Source: Gracilaria gracilis (lineage: Eukaryota; Rhodophyta; Florideophyceae; Gracilariales; Gracilariaceae). Taken from it: a DNA stretch of 64,000 nt. Below, one piece after another: positions 30,401-41,693 of the stretch (within the stretch, counting starts at the first letter, position 1; the number at the start of each line of letters is the position of its first letter). The stretch spans positions 682,001 through 746,000 of the forward strand of contig JARGSG010000025.1 in assembly GCA_030374805.1 (NCBI GenBank), read 5' to 3'. A model generated the notes under the pieces. That model did no database searches. It was not told where the DNA came from and worked only from the letters and a program-made list of their open reading frames with translations. Both the position numbers and the translations under genes were made by a program.

Positions 30401-31456
30401 ATGGCGGAGTCGTTCGACTTGCCCGAGTGGTTGCTGGATACTGAACGAGCCGAACCGTTGAGATTGCCTCACGCCCTCGCTCAGTTGCTGGAGTTGGAAC
30501 TCCAGCCTTCCGTCACTCAAGCTGTCTCCGCTCTCACCGACACCAACGCGCCCCCCATCGTGGTCAAAAAGTCTTCGCCGCAGCGCCTGCCTCGCAGGAC
30601 CTCGGTGTTCCCGTCGCCGCAACATGCTCTTTCCAAGTCCCGCCGCCAACAGCCGCCCGATTCTCGTCAGCGTCATAATGAGATGATGCGCAAGAACCGC
30701 CACAAGTTCAACGCTAAATTTGAACAGCTCGCTACTCTTCTTCGCTCATACGAACTGCCAGCTACTTCGTACAAGCCAATGAAGAACAAGATTCAAACGC
30801 TTGAACGAGCAATCTTTCAGTACGCGCTCATGCAAACAAACAACGCCCGTTTTCGTTCCATGCTCACATTCGCTCCTGATGCCACCCCGCTTGTTGTGTC
30901 CGAGTATGCTCGAACATTCGCTGCCATGCCCTCACTCTCACAAGCCTGTGAACAACTCTTGTCTCATCTATGTGCTACACAAGATTGGAAGTATGCCGAG
31001 GTTTGGATTCGGGACGCATCGCAACAAGATTGTTACAGCTACACTCTGAGACATGCCTTGGTCCCACCAAACAACATGCCGGACACCCGCGCTCGTCTGT
31101 CACGCTTTGCCGCCGTCACCAAGACCAGTGCGCCTGATCCCTTTTTGTTATCGCAAGCCGCGTTCCCAGCACCTGTGTGGATCCCCGACTTGTCCAAACA
31201 ACGAGCCAACAGTAGTCGAGCGCGCCATGCAGCCACAGCTGGTATCACTACAATGCTCATAACACCCGTATTTATGAGTGCTACCACTAATGGTGTTGTT
31301 AAAACCATGCCGGATGCTATTCTTACTCTCATGCACGCTAATGATGAACTCTTATCGTTTACTAATTTGATTCGACCGTATCACTCGGCTACTATTACCG
31401 AGCTGCTGTATATGGTTTCGGCGCTTGTCAAATCGCGTTCTAGTCCATCGTCGTAA
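30401..31456 (+). CDS. bHLH-like transcriptional regulator with a GAF-like C-terminal domain
   Basis: 351 residues from the ATG at 30401; the frame upstream opens at TTG. Residues ~86-115 contain RQRHNEMMRKNRHKFNAKF, which fits a bHLH basic region and helix 1 (HN..xRxxR..FN.KF..L). A loop and helix 2 (KNKIQTLERAIFQYALM) follow. The last 200 residues begin ACEQLLSHLC and WKYAEVWIRD, a pattern of GAF-like domains seen in plant bHLH proteins and kinases. The N-terminal part is Pro/Ser-rich. It would be a nuclear DNA-binding regulator, with the GAF-like part serving dimerisation or ligand sensing. Both domain calls come from pattern recognition and need a profile search. The conserved Glu of the basic region is present (HNE). 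Confidence 0.6.
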   Translation: MAESFDLPEWLLDTERAEPLRLPHALAQLLELELQPSVTQAVSALTDTNAPPIVVKKSSPQRLPRRTSVFPSPQHALSKSRRQQPPDSRQRHNEMMRKNRHKFNAKFEQLATLLRSYELPATSYKPMKNKIQTLERAIFQYALMQTNNARFRSMLTFAPDATPLVVSEYARTFAAMPSLSQACEQLLSHLCATQDWKYAEVWIRDASQQDCYSYTLRHALVPPNNMPDTRARLSRFAAVTKTSAPDPFLLSQAAFPAPVWIPDLSKQRANSSRARHAATAGITTMLITPVFMSATTNGVVKTMPDAILTLMHANDELLSFTNLIRPYHSATITELLYMVSALVKSRSSPSS

Positions 31457-32910
31457 CCGTTTTCCGGTTGTCTGTTTTTCCTCCCCCTTTTTGTGATAAC
31501 TTGCCTTCGAGTATGCTACGGCTTCATGTTTGCCTTTTCTTTTTTTTTTGACTTGGTGCTCCAACGAGTATTCATATTGTGCACAAATGTGTAATGTGAC
31601 GTACCAATAAAGCACCAACTTCGATGAGTCCAGCGGGAAGCTACTGGAAAAACACGTTGTTTGTTGTACCCCGCTAGAGTACCCGTTGTATCCGAATTGG
31701 AAGAAGGGGTGCGTCATGAGTTTTAAGCTATTAACGGAGTTTGGTGCCCCTCTTCCCTTCTTCCGTGAAACTCAAGACCTTGGAAGTTGTGTTGATTCCA
31801 TGTGAGAACTCAGGTGAGAGAAGCTTATACCCAGAACCTCTCCATGCTCTGCGCGACAAGATCTCGATAGCTGGATCAACGAATTTGTAGTAGTTAAAGA
31901 ACAAAGCGAAGATTAGTGGTATGGATCTCAAGTGTGAATAAAAAAGATGCAACTCTTTCCTCTTTTTTTGCGCTTTGGTTCTGAACAGACTTGAGAGCGT
32001 TTTGACAAGAAGTACGCTTGGACAATTTGGGCGGGAGCACTGCCAGCGACGATACGTTGAAGTGCAACAGCTGCGTCTACAACTTGTAGACTTCAAGCCG
32101 TATCACACAAGCTCATGGTGTACGACCTTGGTGCGTCGCAGCTAAACTTCTTGTTTGGCTAGTGGTGGTTGAAAGAGACGCGTATTTGTTGCGCGAGTTT
32201 TGTTGCGACGTTTGATGGTTCGAACACAGGTGATTGGGTTTGCTCTTTTGGCTTTGGCTTAGGACATGCACTCTCAAGCGGAATTAAATCGCAAAAAACA
32301 AAGGTCTCGAGTTGAGCTTGTCGATAACATTGCATTCCTCTTGGGCGTGCGTTTTTTTTTTTGCTGATGCGTTCGAGACATGTGGAAGGAATTGAAGATC
32401 GTGTTCGAAGTCTATAAACGTTCCGAACGTGCACGGGCACGATGGTCCACTCTTGGCGGTTGGCGAGAGTGACACATTCAGGCAATGCTCAGGGGCGACA
32501 GGAATGATCGTGAACACTACAAGTGCGATGATATCTTCAGTTGATGGACGAGAATAAACGAAGCTTGTCTCGGTTGGAGGAGCAAGGCTTGCCAAATCTG
32601 CACAATCTCGAGATTGTTTGAAGGTTTCATTTGTTTGAGCTGTGGGGGTCTACAAGGGTAGAGGAAGAAATACATGACTAGAGTTGGTGGCCGCTCATGA
32701 GAAAGAGTTGGTGGCGTTTCCTCTTTTTTCGGAGCTTTTTTGCGATAGTCACTTGAGGAAGTGTCGCTATCTAGTCCGACTGGTAGATCTTGGAATCCAT
32801 GAGAGCGTTTTTCTAATGATTTTATGACGATTTGGGTGCTTTGATTTCTTTCTGTCCGAGTGCGCCTTGGGCTTCGGTGTATGTTACTGGTTTGGTGCAC
32901 GAAGAGCATG

Positions 32911-32921
32911 TACCAACGGTA
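32911..32921 (-). promoter_or_regulatory. TACCGTTGGTA element (minus strand)
   Basis: Second copy of the 11-mer, about 1.45 kb upstream of the TypA start. Confidence 0.3.
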
Positions 32922-33860
32922 AGGTAAGGGTATTCGGTTGGACCCCCTCTTTTACGGAAGTGTTCTACTTGGCACTTGCGGTTCACGGCAGTTGATGACA
33001 GCCGAACGATGCTTTTTGGTTGGGTGTGCGAATAACGGGCGGAAGGGATTATTGTTTTGGACTTAACCCACAGTCCAGAAACGAAGCGTTTGTAAGGTTA
33101 AACTTAGGTTATGCTTCTCCGTCTCTCAAGGGAAGAGTGGACGGAAGGGGTCGCATCTACTTTGGGTTAAGACCCACACTCAAGAAGATGGGGAAGAAAG
33201 GATGAGCACACAATTAAAGCCGTACGTCACACAAAGTTGAGGCGAGGAACAAGTAGCTCCTTCACCCTGCGCAAACACGAGAAATGGGGAAGCCGAACGA
33301 GAAGGAGTGCGGGCGAGCGAGATAGGAACGAGAACAGAGACATGGAGGGAGATGGTGGACACGTCACGCACTTATGTGTGAATGGTGAATGATCCATAGA
33401 ATGTCCAACGAAGACGCTGTGATTGGATGCGTTTCGTTCGTGTGAGTTGTTTTTTTCTCGAAGGTGGGGACGCACGCGGATGGAACGTCACATTCATCGA
33501 CGGATGAATCTGCCAAATTTGCTTTGCGCGAGAACCCATGGAACAAGAATGAAAACTTAGATCGCATCAGCGACAAAGTGTTTCAATGCGACGACTGCCT
33601 ATGACCACAAGGGTAACGAAGACGGACGCACTCATCTCGATTCGCGAGGTGGCCGCGCGTCAAAAGGCTGCTACAAAGGCACCCCGTTTCCTCACGCCAA
33701 CGCGGTTGGAGGCCACGTATCATCACGATTCTGATGTGTGTAGAAAACATCAGATGAAGAATAACCGCGCCGAGCACTTCCGTAACAGGTTTCTTCCGGT
33801 GGACACGAGGATTAACGGGGGTTCGGAGGGCTAGCCCTTCTATGTAGGTATAACCACTTT

Positions 33861-33905
33861 CACCGTTGTACACTACCAACGTTACCGTTGTATCTACCAA
33901 CGGTA
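33861..33905. promoter_or_regulatory. Cluster of ACCGTTG-type elements
   Basis: In 45 bases: CACCGTTGTA (33861-33870), TACCAACGTTA (33874-33884), TACCGTTGTA (33883-33892) and TACCAACGGTA (33895-33905). They alternate in orientation, about 460 bases upstream of the TypA start. Confidence 0.45.
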
Positions 33906-34366
33906 AAGGGTTACCCACTTTTGTCCGCGTATCTTCGAGATGGGGGGGGGTGGGGGGAGGGAAGGGGTCTTTTCTCATTCAAAGCGGACACGACGCCACG
34001 TGGCACACATACAGGGTTTTCGACCGGACAACCCCTCGCGCATGTGTTGCAAGAGTATGATTGGGCAGTGTCGGTTCGGTGCAAAACATGCAATGCAAAT
34101 GAGTGAAGCACAATCGTCGCGTTCGTTCTGCGCCTCACATTGGCCGGTCGTCCACCACGCTGAGGCTGCGCGGCCGTGGCTGTCCATTCGCGTTGCGCTG
34201 CGCTGCGCTGCGTGCCGTGCAGATTGGCCGTTGGTAGACATGTTCGATCTCAGCTCGTCCCTCTCGAGCTGCTCGGCGATATAGATAATGTCGTGGATCA
34301 GCCCACTACTTCGTCGCTGAATAAGGGTAGCTCAACTGTTTGCTTTTACTTGCTTGCCTATTCAAG

Positions 34367-36373
34367 ATGCTTGTCGAATCGTCAGCGTTCTGTCCGAGCA
34401 CCTTGTTGCCCAACCTGCGACCGGCAGCACGCTATTCATCGCGCCTAAACGTATCATCCTTCCGTCCGAGATGGGTGCCAGCGAATAGGTCAACCACGCT
34501 CAATCAGCCCAACTTTCTGACCACCAAATGTGTAGCGACGGGAAGCATTTCAGCTCCTGCCGAATCACCTTCGCTCACAAAGCGGGACGACGTTGTCACA
34601 GTCGCGTTCGTGGCACATATCGATCATGGGAAATCTTCCATGTGTGATGCGTTACTGAAGGGCGCAGAGTGTTTCAGAGAGAATGAACATGTGGAAGAAC
34701 GCGTTATGGATGGTATGGACCTCGAGAAGGAACGCGGCATTACCATCAATGCCAGCGCTGCGAGTCTGGTGTACAATGATGTCAATGTTCAGATTTTGGA
34801 TACCCCTGGACATGCCGATTTTGGCGGCGAGGTCGAGCGCGTTCTTAATATGGCTGACGGCGTGCTGTTGCTGGTTGACTCTGTTGAGGGACCGAAGCCG
34901 CAAACTCGCTTTGTGTTGAAGAAGGCTATTGAACTAAATAAGAAAATCTCCCTCATTATTAACAAGATGGATCGGCCCCAGGCACGTCCAGACTATGTCG
35001 TCGATTCTACCTTCGATCTTATGGCTGAACTGGGTGCCACTGATGAGCAGATGGATTTTGATATTGCCTATGCTTCTGCCATTAATGGTCAATCAAGCTC
35101 TGAGCCAGACAATTTGGAGGATAATATGGATGCTGTCTTTGACCTCATTCTTAAATTTCCGAGACCAGAGGTTGCCCTTGATGCTCCGTTGCAGCTACAG
35201 GTCAACAATGTCACATACGATGAGTTTAAGGGACGCCTTGTATCTGGAAGGATCAACGCGGGCGTCCTTACGAAGGGGCAGTCAGTTGTTGTATGCCACC
35301 CTGAAAAGGATGACATTCGTGGCAAGGTCGCCGAAATTCTTGTATACGACAAGCTTGGAAGAGCGTCAGTTGAGCAGGGCAAAGCTGGAGATATCGTCAT
35401 GTTCTCCGGCCTTGCCAAGTTCGAGATTGGAGATACAATTTGTTCACCAGATTCCGTAAATCCGCTACCGCCTATTTCCGTTGAAGAACCTACTGTTCGC
35501 ATGTCGTTCATGGTAAACACTTCGGAATTTGCCGGACGGGAAGGTAAGTATGTCACCTCTCGAAATATTCGAGATAGGTTGGATAAAGAACTCGAACGAA
35601 ACGTTGGATTGAAGCTGGATATGGAACGATCTTCTCCTGAAAGTTTGGAGGTTTGTGGACGTGGGGCGCTTCATCTTACTATACTTATTGAAACTATGAG
35701 GAGAGAAGGTTTTGAACTCATGATTGGACCTCCAACTGTTATTACTAAGCAGATAGAGGGTGCCAAACACGAACCTTACGAACAGTTCGAAGTTGAAGTT
35801 CCAGAAGAATATATGGGGTCTGTTGTTGATTTGCTTGGTCGCCGAAAGGGCGAAATGATTAACATGTCTGGTGCTAACTCTGAGAATATGGCTAGTGTCA
35901 CGTATCTAATGCCTACAAGAGGTCTGCTCGGTGTGAAGAATGCTCTACTGACAGCGACCAGAGGTACGGCTGTGATGAACTCTCAGTTCGAGGGGTATCG
36001 TCCGTTTGCGGGAGAGATGGAGAGTAAGGAGAACGGCAGCCTAACCGCTTACGAAACTGGTAAGGCGACCGCGTATGGACTGGAGGCGGCGCAGGGTCGT
36101 GGCCGTCTTCTTATTAAGCCTGGTGAAAAGGTGTACAAGAATCAAATATGTGGTATTCATCAACGTCCTGGTGATTTGGCGGTGAACATTTGCAAGCTTA
36201 AGGCGCTTACGAACTATCGGTCGGCTACGAAGGAAGTTAAGAGCGGTATGCAGGGCTTGTTGGAGTTTTCGCTCGATGATGCCATCGAGTATATTGGGCA
36301 TGATGAAGTGGTTGAGGTTACTCCGGAAAGTGTTAGATTGTCTAAGAGAGCCTCTTCGAAGAAGAAGAAGTAA
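34367..36373 (+). CDS. typA: TypA/BipA translational GTPase, plastid-type
   Basis: 668 residues from the ATG at 34367. The first ~70 residues ([16 protein letters not shown]...) are a plastid-type extension. The GTPase domain has G1 [10 protein letters not shown]2 RGITI, G3 [14 protein letters not shown] and G4 NKMD. Downstream are the EF-G-like domains II, III and V and the TypA-specific C-terminal domain ([34 protein letters not shown]). TypA is a ribosome-associated GTPase related to EF-G; plant chloroplast TypA is linked to stress and redox tolerance. Ends in a Lys-rich tail (SSKKKK). No intron. The family call is certain; compartment is inferred from the extension and bacterial-type sequence. 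Confidence 0.95.
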   Translation: MLVESSAFCPSTLLPNLRPAARYSSRLNVSSFRPRWVPANRSTTLNQPNFLTTKCVATGSISAPAESPSLTKRDDVVTVAFVAHIDHGKSSMCDALLKGAECFRENEHVEERVMDGMDLEKERGITINASAASLVYNDVNVQILDTPGHADFGGEVERVLNMADGVLLLVDSVEGPKPQTRFVLKKAIELNKKISLIINKMDRPQARPDYVVDSTFDLMAELGATDEQMDFDIAYASAINGQSSSEPDNLEDNMDAVFDLILKFPRPEVALDAPLQLQVNNVTYDEFKGRLVSGRINAGVLTKGQSVVVCHPEKDDIRGKVAEILVYDKLGRASVEQGKAGDIVMFSGLAKFEIGDTICSPDSVNPLPPISVEEPTVRMSFMVNTSEFAGREGKYVTSRNIRDRLDKELERNVGLKLDMERSSPESLEVCGRGALHLTILIETMRREGFELMIGPPTVITKQIEGAKHEPYEQFEVEVPEEYMGSVVDLLGRRKGEMINMSGANSENMASVTYLMPTRGLLGVKNALLTATRGTAVMNSQFEGYRPFAGEMESKENGSLTAYETGKATAYGLEAAQGRGRLLIKPGEKVYKNQICGIHQRPGDLAVNICKLKALTNYRSATKEVKSGMQGLLEFSLDDAIEYIGHDEVVEVTPESVRLSKRASSKKKK

Positions 36374-37254
36374 GTGCTTGTTCATTTCATCGGACCACCC
36401 TGCAGTGCTTATATTGTTTTGATGGCTTAGACTGATGTGGCCACCTTGTTGTGTTGCCCATACTAAAGCGAGTGTGAGAGAGTAGAGATTCTATTCGCCC
36501 AAGACTCTTTGTTTTGTATTTCTCCCCGTAGACGAGTCCACTTCCCATGTAGGATACCAGAAATGGTTTCTGCAGGTAGAGGTGGTCCATATATTCTTAG
36601 ACCGCGTTCTAATGATCTCATTCACGACAGTTCTGGCCTGAGGAACCACAGCCTTCTAGCAGAGACCCTGTTACACAGAGTACTCAACATCGTTCAGTGT
36701 TTCGGACGTGCCTCCTCGAATTCATTGTACGTCGAAGCAACTAATGCAAGGTCGGCCAAAGTCCTTCTGCATACTGTATCAAAATCAGCCACGGCAGCTA
36801 ATTCATCTTCGGTAGTGTCAGGCCTGAAAATGTACCAGTATGCAGGATCGAAATAGCCAACATGGCTGGTCAGAAACACCATCGACCTTCGGGATATTTG
36901 TAGGGTGTGATTGTCGATTGGGCCCGACTAAAAGTTAGGAACTGCAATACAAGTCTAATCGTTTCGAAATCCGTTCAGACACTCTTTATCGTGTGTTCTC
37001 TTCGGATGCTTTCCGAAGACGTAGATGAGTATACATGTGGCATCAGATAAACGAGAGTTGGGCCAGGATGAAGAACGACACTCACAAAATGTGTTCGATG
37101 ACGACAGTCAAATCCTAGAGCCTTCCACTGTGCAAACCGTTGCTCAACAAGACCTCGGTCTGCTTTTCACTCTGTGTCCGATTGAACATTACCCTCATAC
37201 AACAGCTGAACTATAAGAACACCGTGTTCTATTGGGATCAACATTTGAAGAACT
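36374..37254. other. Intergenic, possible minus-strand relic
   Basis: 881 bases between co-directional genes. On the minus strand a protein-like frame (36882-36694) is followed by further frames broken by stops down to ~36390. No intact gene. Confidence 0.4.
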
Positions 37255-38475
37255 ATGACGGGTTTTTTACCTGAGAGCAATCGTTCCAAACTGGCGGTCC
37301 AAAGTGTGAATCCCGTCCGCGTTGCATCAATACTTTTCGCGCTATTCGTCGTCCTCATGACATTGCGAGATTCTGGAACGCGTGTGGAAAGCGCCTTAGG
37401 CCATTCGGAAAGCAACAATATTCCTTTACGCTCGGATGACATGAAAACTGCGTCCTCTGGGTTCGAAAACATGGCAAAGGATAGCATGGAAAACCATAAA
37501 GCGGACAACGCCAATTCTCTGCCTAATGAAAACGCAGAGGACGTAAAACCTGTCGAAGCCAGATCCTTTCGCGTGAACGACTTCCAAGAGAGAGAGGCAC
37601 CAGAAAGCGAAAACGATTATCGCCCTCCGCCGTGCAAGCATTCAGCACCAGGGAAGCAAAACTTTATCATGGTTTTCATGGGACACAGTGCTTCTTCGGC
37701 TATTTTGTCCGAACTAAGCCAACACTCGCGGTTCTTTATCACCGTACCCGAACCCATCGACCATCCACCTTACGAATTCAACTCCGAGCTAGGCCTCCAA
37801 TACGCTAACGACTTCTTTCAGAACTCGTCGTCGACAGGGAAAGTCGCAGGGTTTAAGATGCGTCCATGGCACATTCTGCATGCACCAGACGAATGGAAGG
37901 CTCTAGTGAAGAAGCACAATATTCGGTTGGTATGGCAATATAGGATCAACGTGTTCAAACAAGCCGTAGGAGAGTACACGGCTAAGTACATGAACGACAG
38001 CTCAGCAATTGAAGGAATTGATCACACAATGTCCGAAGAGGATCGCTGCAAAATTGGTGTGGGATGTCAGTTTCGAATAGATAATGTAACGCAACTCCAT
38101 GGCCTCATGGTCAACTTCATCGAAAACAACAGACAAATCAAGGATGCCGTGCAGCTTCTCTCAGATTCAAGTGAAGAAGAGCAATGTGTGATTCCGATAA
38201 CATACGAAGATTACCTCCATAATAGGAAAACTGCCATGCACAAGCTTTTGGCTTTTCTAGATGTTCAATTTGAAGACCATTCGCCGTACAGGAAGAAAGC
38301 CACCAGCGACAACATGTGCTACGCACTCCTAAACTTCCACAATGACATATGCGACGCCTTTTTCAGTTGTTCTAAATGGAGATCGATGCTGCATGATCCT
38401 CGAAACTCCTGCACATGCCCTTTATCAAAAGGCTTAGGGACAAGTTCGGGCTTATTTTGTCCGGAATCCAGTTGA
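37255..38475 (+). CDS. Membrane-anchored sulfotransferase-like protein
   Basis: 406 residues. One anchor helix near residues 22-41 (VRVASILFALFVVLMTL), an acidic stem and a C-terminal catalytic-type domain. IMVFMGHSASSAILSELSQH at ~141-160 is in the position of the 5'-phosphosulfate-binding loop. RLVWQYRINVFKQAVGEY near ~222-240 fits the 3'-phosphate-binding RxxN...S/Y region. The loop lacks the usual Arg-Ser/Thr-Gly-Ser core (it reads GHSASSA), so the call is family-level only. Several Cys pairs near the C-terminus suggest a lumenal fold. Golgi sulfotransferases of red algae sulfate galactans, which would fit, but the acceptor is unknown. It converges with the RNB gene (227 bases between stops). 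Confidence 0.65.
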   Translation: MTGFLPESNRSKLAVQSVNPVRVASILFALFVVLMTLRDSGTRVESALGHSESNNIPLRSDDMKTASSGFENMAKDSMENHKADNANSLPNENAEDVKPVEARSFRVNDFQEREAPESENDYRPPPCKHSAPGKQNFIMVFMGHSASSAILSELSQHSRFFITVPEPIDHPPYEFNSELGLQYANDFFQNSSSTGKVAGFKMRPWHILHAPDEWKALVKKHNIRLVWQYRINVFKQAVGEYTAKYMNDSSAIEGIDHTMSEEDRCKIGVGCQFRIDNVTQLHGLMVNFIENNRQIKDAVQLLSDSSEEEQCVIPITYEDYLHNRKTAMHKLLAFLDVQFEDHSPYRKKATSDNMCYALLNFHNDICDAFFSCSKWRSMLHDPRNSCTCPLSKGLGTSSGLFCPESS

Positions 38476-38702
38476 ACGTTTGCAACAAAAGGTCTGAAAG
38501 AGCGCAATGACCCTATCGTGCAAGCCTCATCTCGATGTTCACCTCGAAGTTACGCACCCAATAGTGACAGTACACCAACACTCTCCTGACAGACAATATA
38601 TGCGGTTTCGCGTGGAAAATGAGGCAAGAAAGCTATTGTCCCAGACGGTTCGCAGCACCAATGAAATACAAAGGACGGAAAGGAAAACTGCAAACTCTTT
38701 GC

Positions 38703-41369
38703 TTACTTCACTAAATCGAAAGCGGCCCCCTTAATAGTCCGAGCTGATGTGTCAATGTTCAAAATCTGTACTCGTACTCTTGAGCCAGGTGCCATAATAG
38801 AAGTGGCCGCCGCAAGAATCATTTGAGTTCGTTTTGTCCCCTTTCCATTGTTCTCTTCAGCTTGGCTGAGCTTCAATATATTCGTAAGCAGTAGCCCAGA
38901 GACAGATACTATAGTAGATAGACCTGTTCCTTCTAATGTTACATCCACTCTCAACGTAGATGATTTTGTTATAGTTACATTCCTTACTATGCCTCGAAGC
39001 ACAGCGAAATCACTCCCTGCCACTGCACTTTGCTGTGCACAATGGGCTGACAAAGACTCAAAAAGGGCGCTTCTTCGGCGTTCTGTAACAGTTCTCTCAC
39101 TCGCTGAATGTCGTCTAGCCAGCCAAGCCCGGAGCTCCGTCATTTGACGTCTTCCAGCAGGTTCCTTACCGAATAATACACTTTTGATTTGCCTCTGAAT
39201 AGTCAAGTCTGCGTAACGTCGCAGAGGGGCCGTTCCACATCGTGCAACATATGAAGCAGCGTCTCGGCCTTCCGGAAGATAAACCGTATTCTGTCTTGCA
39301 AACTGTCGAATAAGGGTACCAGCAGCGGTAAGAATGGCGTCTACAACAGCATGAGCTCCATGCGATTGAAAGTCGATCACTCTTGCCACTGGAACTGATT
39401 TAGAACTTGATTTGTCTTTCTGCTTGATGAGTCGAACAGATGCTATTGATTTGGAATCCATCAAACCCCTTTCGGACGCCCAAAGTTTGTCCAAGTCGTT
39501 TCTATCTGTTTTCTGCTTGCGGCGCAGACGACGGTTGTCAAGCTTGTTCGCGAGATATGGAGCTATTTTAGCCAATAGCCTCAAGTCCTCTAATTCGTCC
39601 TGACCGATATCTCGAGCTTGAGCATCGTCACTCAGGACAGCATCAAACTGCTTGTAATTGATTCGCTTAACCGGGGGGACTATGGATGGGAATATTTCCC
39701 AAGCAAGTATCGATTCCGTTTCAAGTTCAAAATCGATCTTGATGGTAATGGCTGTAGTAGGGAGAGTGGTGCTGAAAGAAGCAGCTTCCATAGCGGCGGG
39801 AGGTAGCATATGAAGAGGCCTAAGTGGGAGGTAGAGACTCATACCGCGCTCCCGTGCTAATTCATCGATATCAGAGCCGGGCTTCACTACTTCGTCAACA
39901 TCTGTGATATGCAAAAAGAATCTTGCCTGCTTTCCATTCTTAAATAACTGAACGGAGAACGCGTCGTCCAAGAAACGAGACTTCTTCTCATCAATACAGT
40001 AGACTCTCAAGGGTTTTTGTCCCACCTTCTGCAATAAACGTCGATGTCGCATTTGTTCCCTTTCCGCCTCTCCGGCAGTTAAGAGAGCTCGTCTTCTTCG
40101 GGAAGAAGTACGTATCTCTTTTGCCTCGTCCAAAATTGACGGCGGAAATGCCCATCCTCGATTTTCTGGCTTCTTCGACGGCGTTGAGTTATCCCTTGAG
40201 ACATCAAGTGAAGACTTGCGGGATGGTTCACTTTTTAAGTTTTTGATTTCAACTCCCGGTTTCACTCCCTTCTTAGCATCTGTCTGTACTGGCCCTGTTG
40301 ACCAAAACTCCAAGTCCAAGAGCAAATGCGTAGCCCCATCATCCGTGGGGTGGTACCCCAACGACTCAAGCGCCGCAGCTGCCTTCCCTCTCGCCATTCC
40401 CCCACCAGCTGCGACTAATTCAATTTCCCGTAGGATGTCCAGTTGTTCTCTTGACCAGGCTGCAGGGCGACGGATGTCTCCGTCAGTTGGATTCTCAATA
40501 ATCATTTTGCACAGATCAAGAAATGAACATCTGTTGCGCGATTCGACAACGGAAGGGGGTAATGCACGCCAGCCTGAGCCCGCAGCAGCTCTCTTAAATC
40601 GCGAGGTATCTGATGCTATCAGAATACCAGCTGCCGCCGTAACGGCGCCGTGACGTTTGGGAGCAGCTGACGCAGGAAGAGAAAAGTGGGAAAGCGCAAT
40701 TTGATAGGAGTCTTGAAGAGCTTCGGGATTTCCCTTCGGAATTCTCCTCATACTGTTGTATGTGTTCGATAGATCAAGGCTTCGAGGTGGAGAATTGCGT
40801 AGGAAGTTGAGTCCCATTTCCACGGTAGAAGCAAGGTCTTTGGGAGAGGGAGGCGTTATTGACTTTGGCCATATTGATATCACTTCGCCAAAACTAATCT
40901 TTGATTCCTGGGAAGTGAAATCGTCGTTGTTTGGAAACTCGACAAAGTTGACCCCAATGGTTCTTTCAGAAACCGAACACACATATGCGAAGCGAATTTC
41001 ACCCTTGGACCATACTTCGAGCACAGAGCCAGTGTTCAATTTCTCCGTCCAGTTTTCAGATGAAGTGCTTGCTGGTTTCAGTGCACAATTCGCACTTTCT
41101 TCAACGAGGGTGCATCGAGGGTTCGAAACAGTCGTTTCGCCATGGGAGTGGGCAGAACAAAATGGGTCCGAGAGTGGTCTTACAGGAACTGGAGTAACAA
41201 AGCACGAACGTTTTCGAAACCCAGGAGAGTATCTACCAATGTGTCTTGAACTTCCTCGTATAGGGGCTGACGAAAGAATTGGAAAGCTTGTCACTGGACA
41301 AAGACTTACAAAAGAGAATGAACTTGGGCACTTGGCCGTTTGTACATGACTCGACAGTCTCAACGCCAT
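38703..41369 (-). CDS. RNase II/R-family exoribonuclease (RNB domain), RNR1-like, probably plastid
   Basis: 888 residues from the ATG at 41369; the frame opens two codons earlier at GTG. A Ser-rich N-terminal extension and a poorly conserved ~400-residue region precede the RNB domain. The active-site segment reads YCIDEKKSRFLDDAFS, close to plant RNR1. The first Asp and the final Asp-Asp are kept, while the position of the second catalytic Asp (E. coli RNase II Asp207) is Phe. GTAPLRRYADLTIQRQ is the RNB C-terminal signature, and an S1-like domain ends the protein. RNR1-type enzymes trim 3' ends of plastid (and mitochondrial) rRNA and mRNA. The divergent second Asp means activity should be checked. 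Confidence 0.87.
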   Translation of the reverse strand: MALRLSSHVQTAKCPSSFSFVSLCPVTSFPILSSAPIRGSSRHIGRYSPGFRKRSCFVTPVPVRPLSDPFCSAHSHGETTVSNPRCTLVEESANCALKPASTSSENWTEKLNTGSVLEVWSKGEIRFAYVCSVSERTIGVNFVEFPNNDDFTSQESKISFGEVISIWPKSITPPSPKDLASTVEMGLNFLRNSPPRSLDLSNTYNSMRRIPKGNPEALQDSYQIALSHFSLPASAAPKRHGAVTAAAGILIASDTSRFKRAAAGSGWRALPPSVVESRNRCSFLDLCKMIIENPTDGDIRRPAAWSREQLDILREIELVAAGGGMARGKAAAALESLGYHPTDDGATHLLLDLEFWSTGPVQTDAKKGVKPGVEIKNLKSEPSRKSSLDVSRDNSTPSKKPENRGWAFPPSILDEAKEIRTSSRRRRALLTAGEAEREQMRHRRLLQKVGQKPLRVYCIDEKKSRFLDDAFSVQLFKNGKQARFFLHITDVDEVVKPGSDIDELARERGMSLYLPLRPLHMLPPAAMEAASFSTTLPTTAITIKIDFELETESILAWEIFPSIVPPVKRINYKQFDAVLSDDAQARDIGQDELEDLRLLAKIAPYLANKLDNRRLRRKQKTDRNDLDKLWASERGLMDSKSIASVRLIKQKDKSSSKSVPVARVIDFQSHGAHAVVDAILTAAGTLIRQFARQNTVYLPEGRDAASYVARCGTAPLRRYADLTIQRQIKSVLFGKEPAGRRQMTELRAWLARRHSASERTVTERRRSALFESLSAHCAQQSAVAGSDFAVLRGIVRNVTITKSSTLRVDVTLEGTGLSTIVSVSGLLLTNILKLSQAEENNGKGTKRTQMILAAATSIMAPGSRVRVQILNIDTSARTIKGAAFDLVK

Positions 41370-41693
41370 GCTCACAACTTGTACAATTCAAGGGCGGTTC
41401 AAAACGATTCGAAACAGATGAGATTGTCTTTCGCTGCTTCTTGTGCTATCCCTGTCCCACTAAACCTGAAGTGTGAATCATAAAACCTGTTGCCACCTTA
41501 TCCAAGATGCTCTCGAAGTCACAACGGGGAGTTCTTTTGACGGATTATTGTCGCAGATGGACTAGTCAATTGATCTCCACGGAAATTACACAAGATCTCA
41601 GAACTATCTTGTGGCCCTTGTAATTACAAGGGCATCTACGTGTACGTGTACGTGTAGTTGCTATTAGTAGATCCAACCGACATTGGTGGGTGC
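41370..41693. other. Intergenic with ACGTGT dinucleotide-like repeat
   Basis: 324 bases upstream of the RNB gene. CTACGTGTACGTGTACGTGT runs at about 41636-41655; otherwise nothing. Confidence 0.45.

Larger units (their letters stand above)
31457..34366. other. Long intergenic region, unresolved
   Basis: 2.9 kb. On the minus strand, protein-like but overlapping frames run across 32909-31731 with no start or splice structure I can defend. Two copies of the TACCGTTGGTA element and a cluster of related words lie in the part close to the TypA gene. No RNA gene recognised. Confidence 0.4.
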
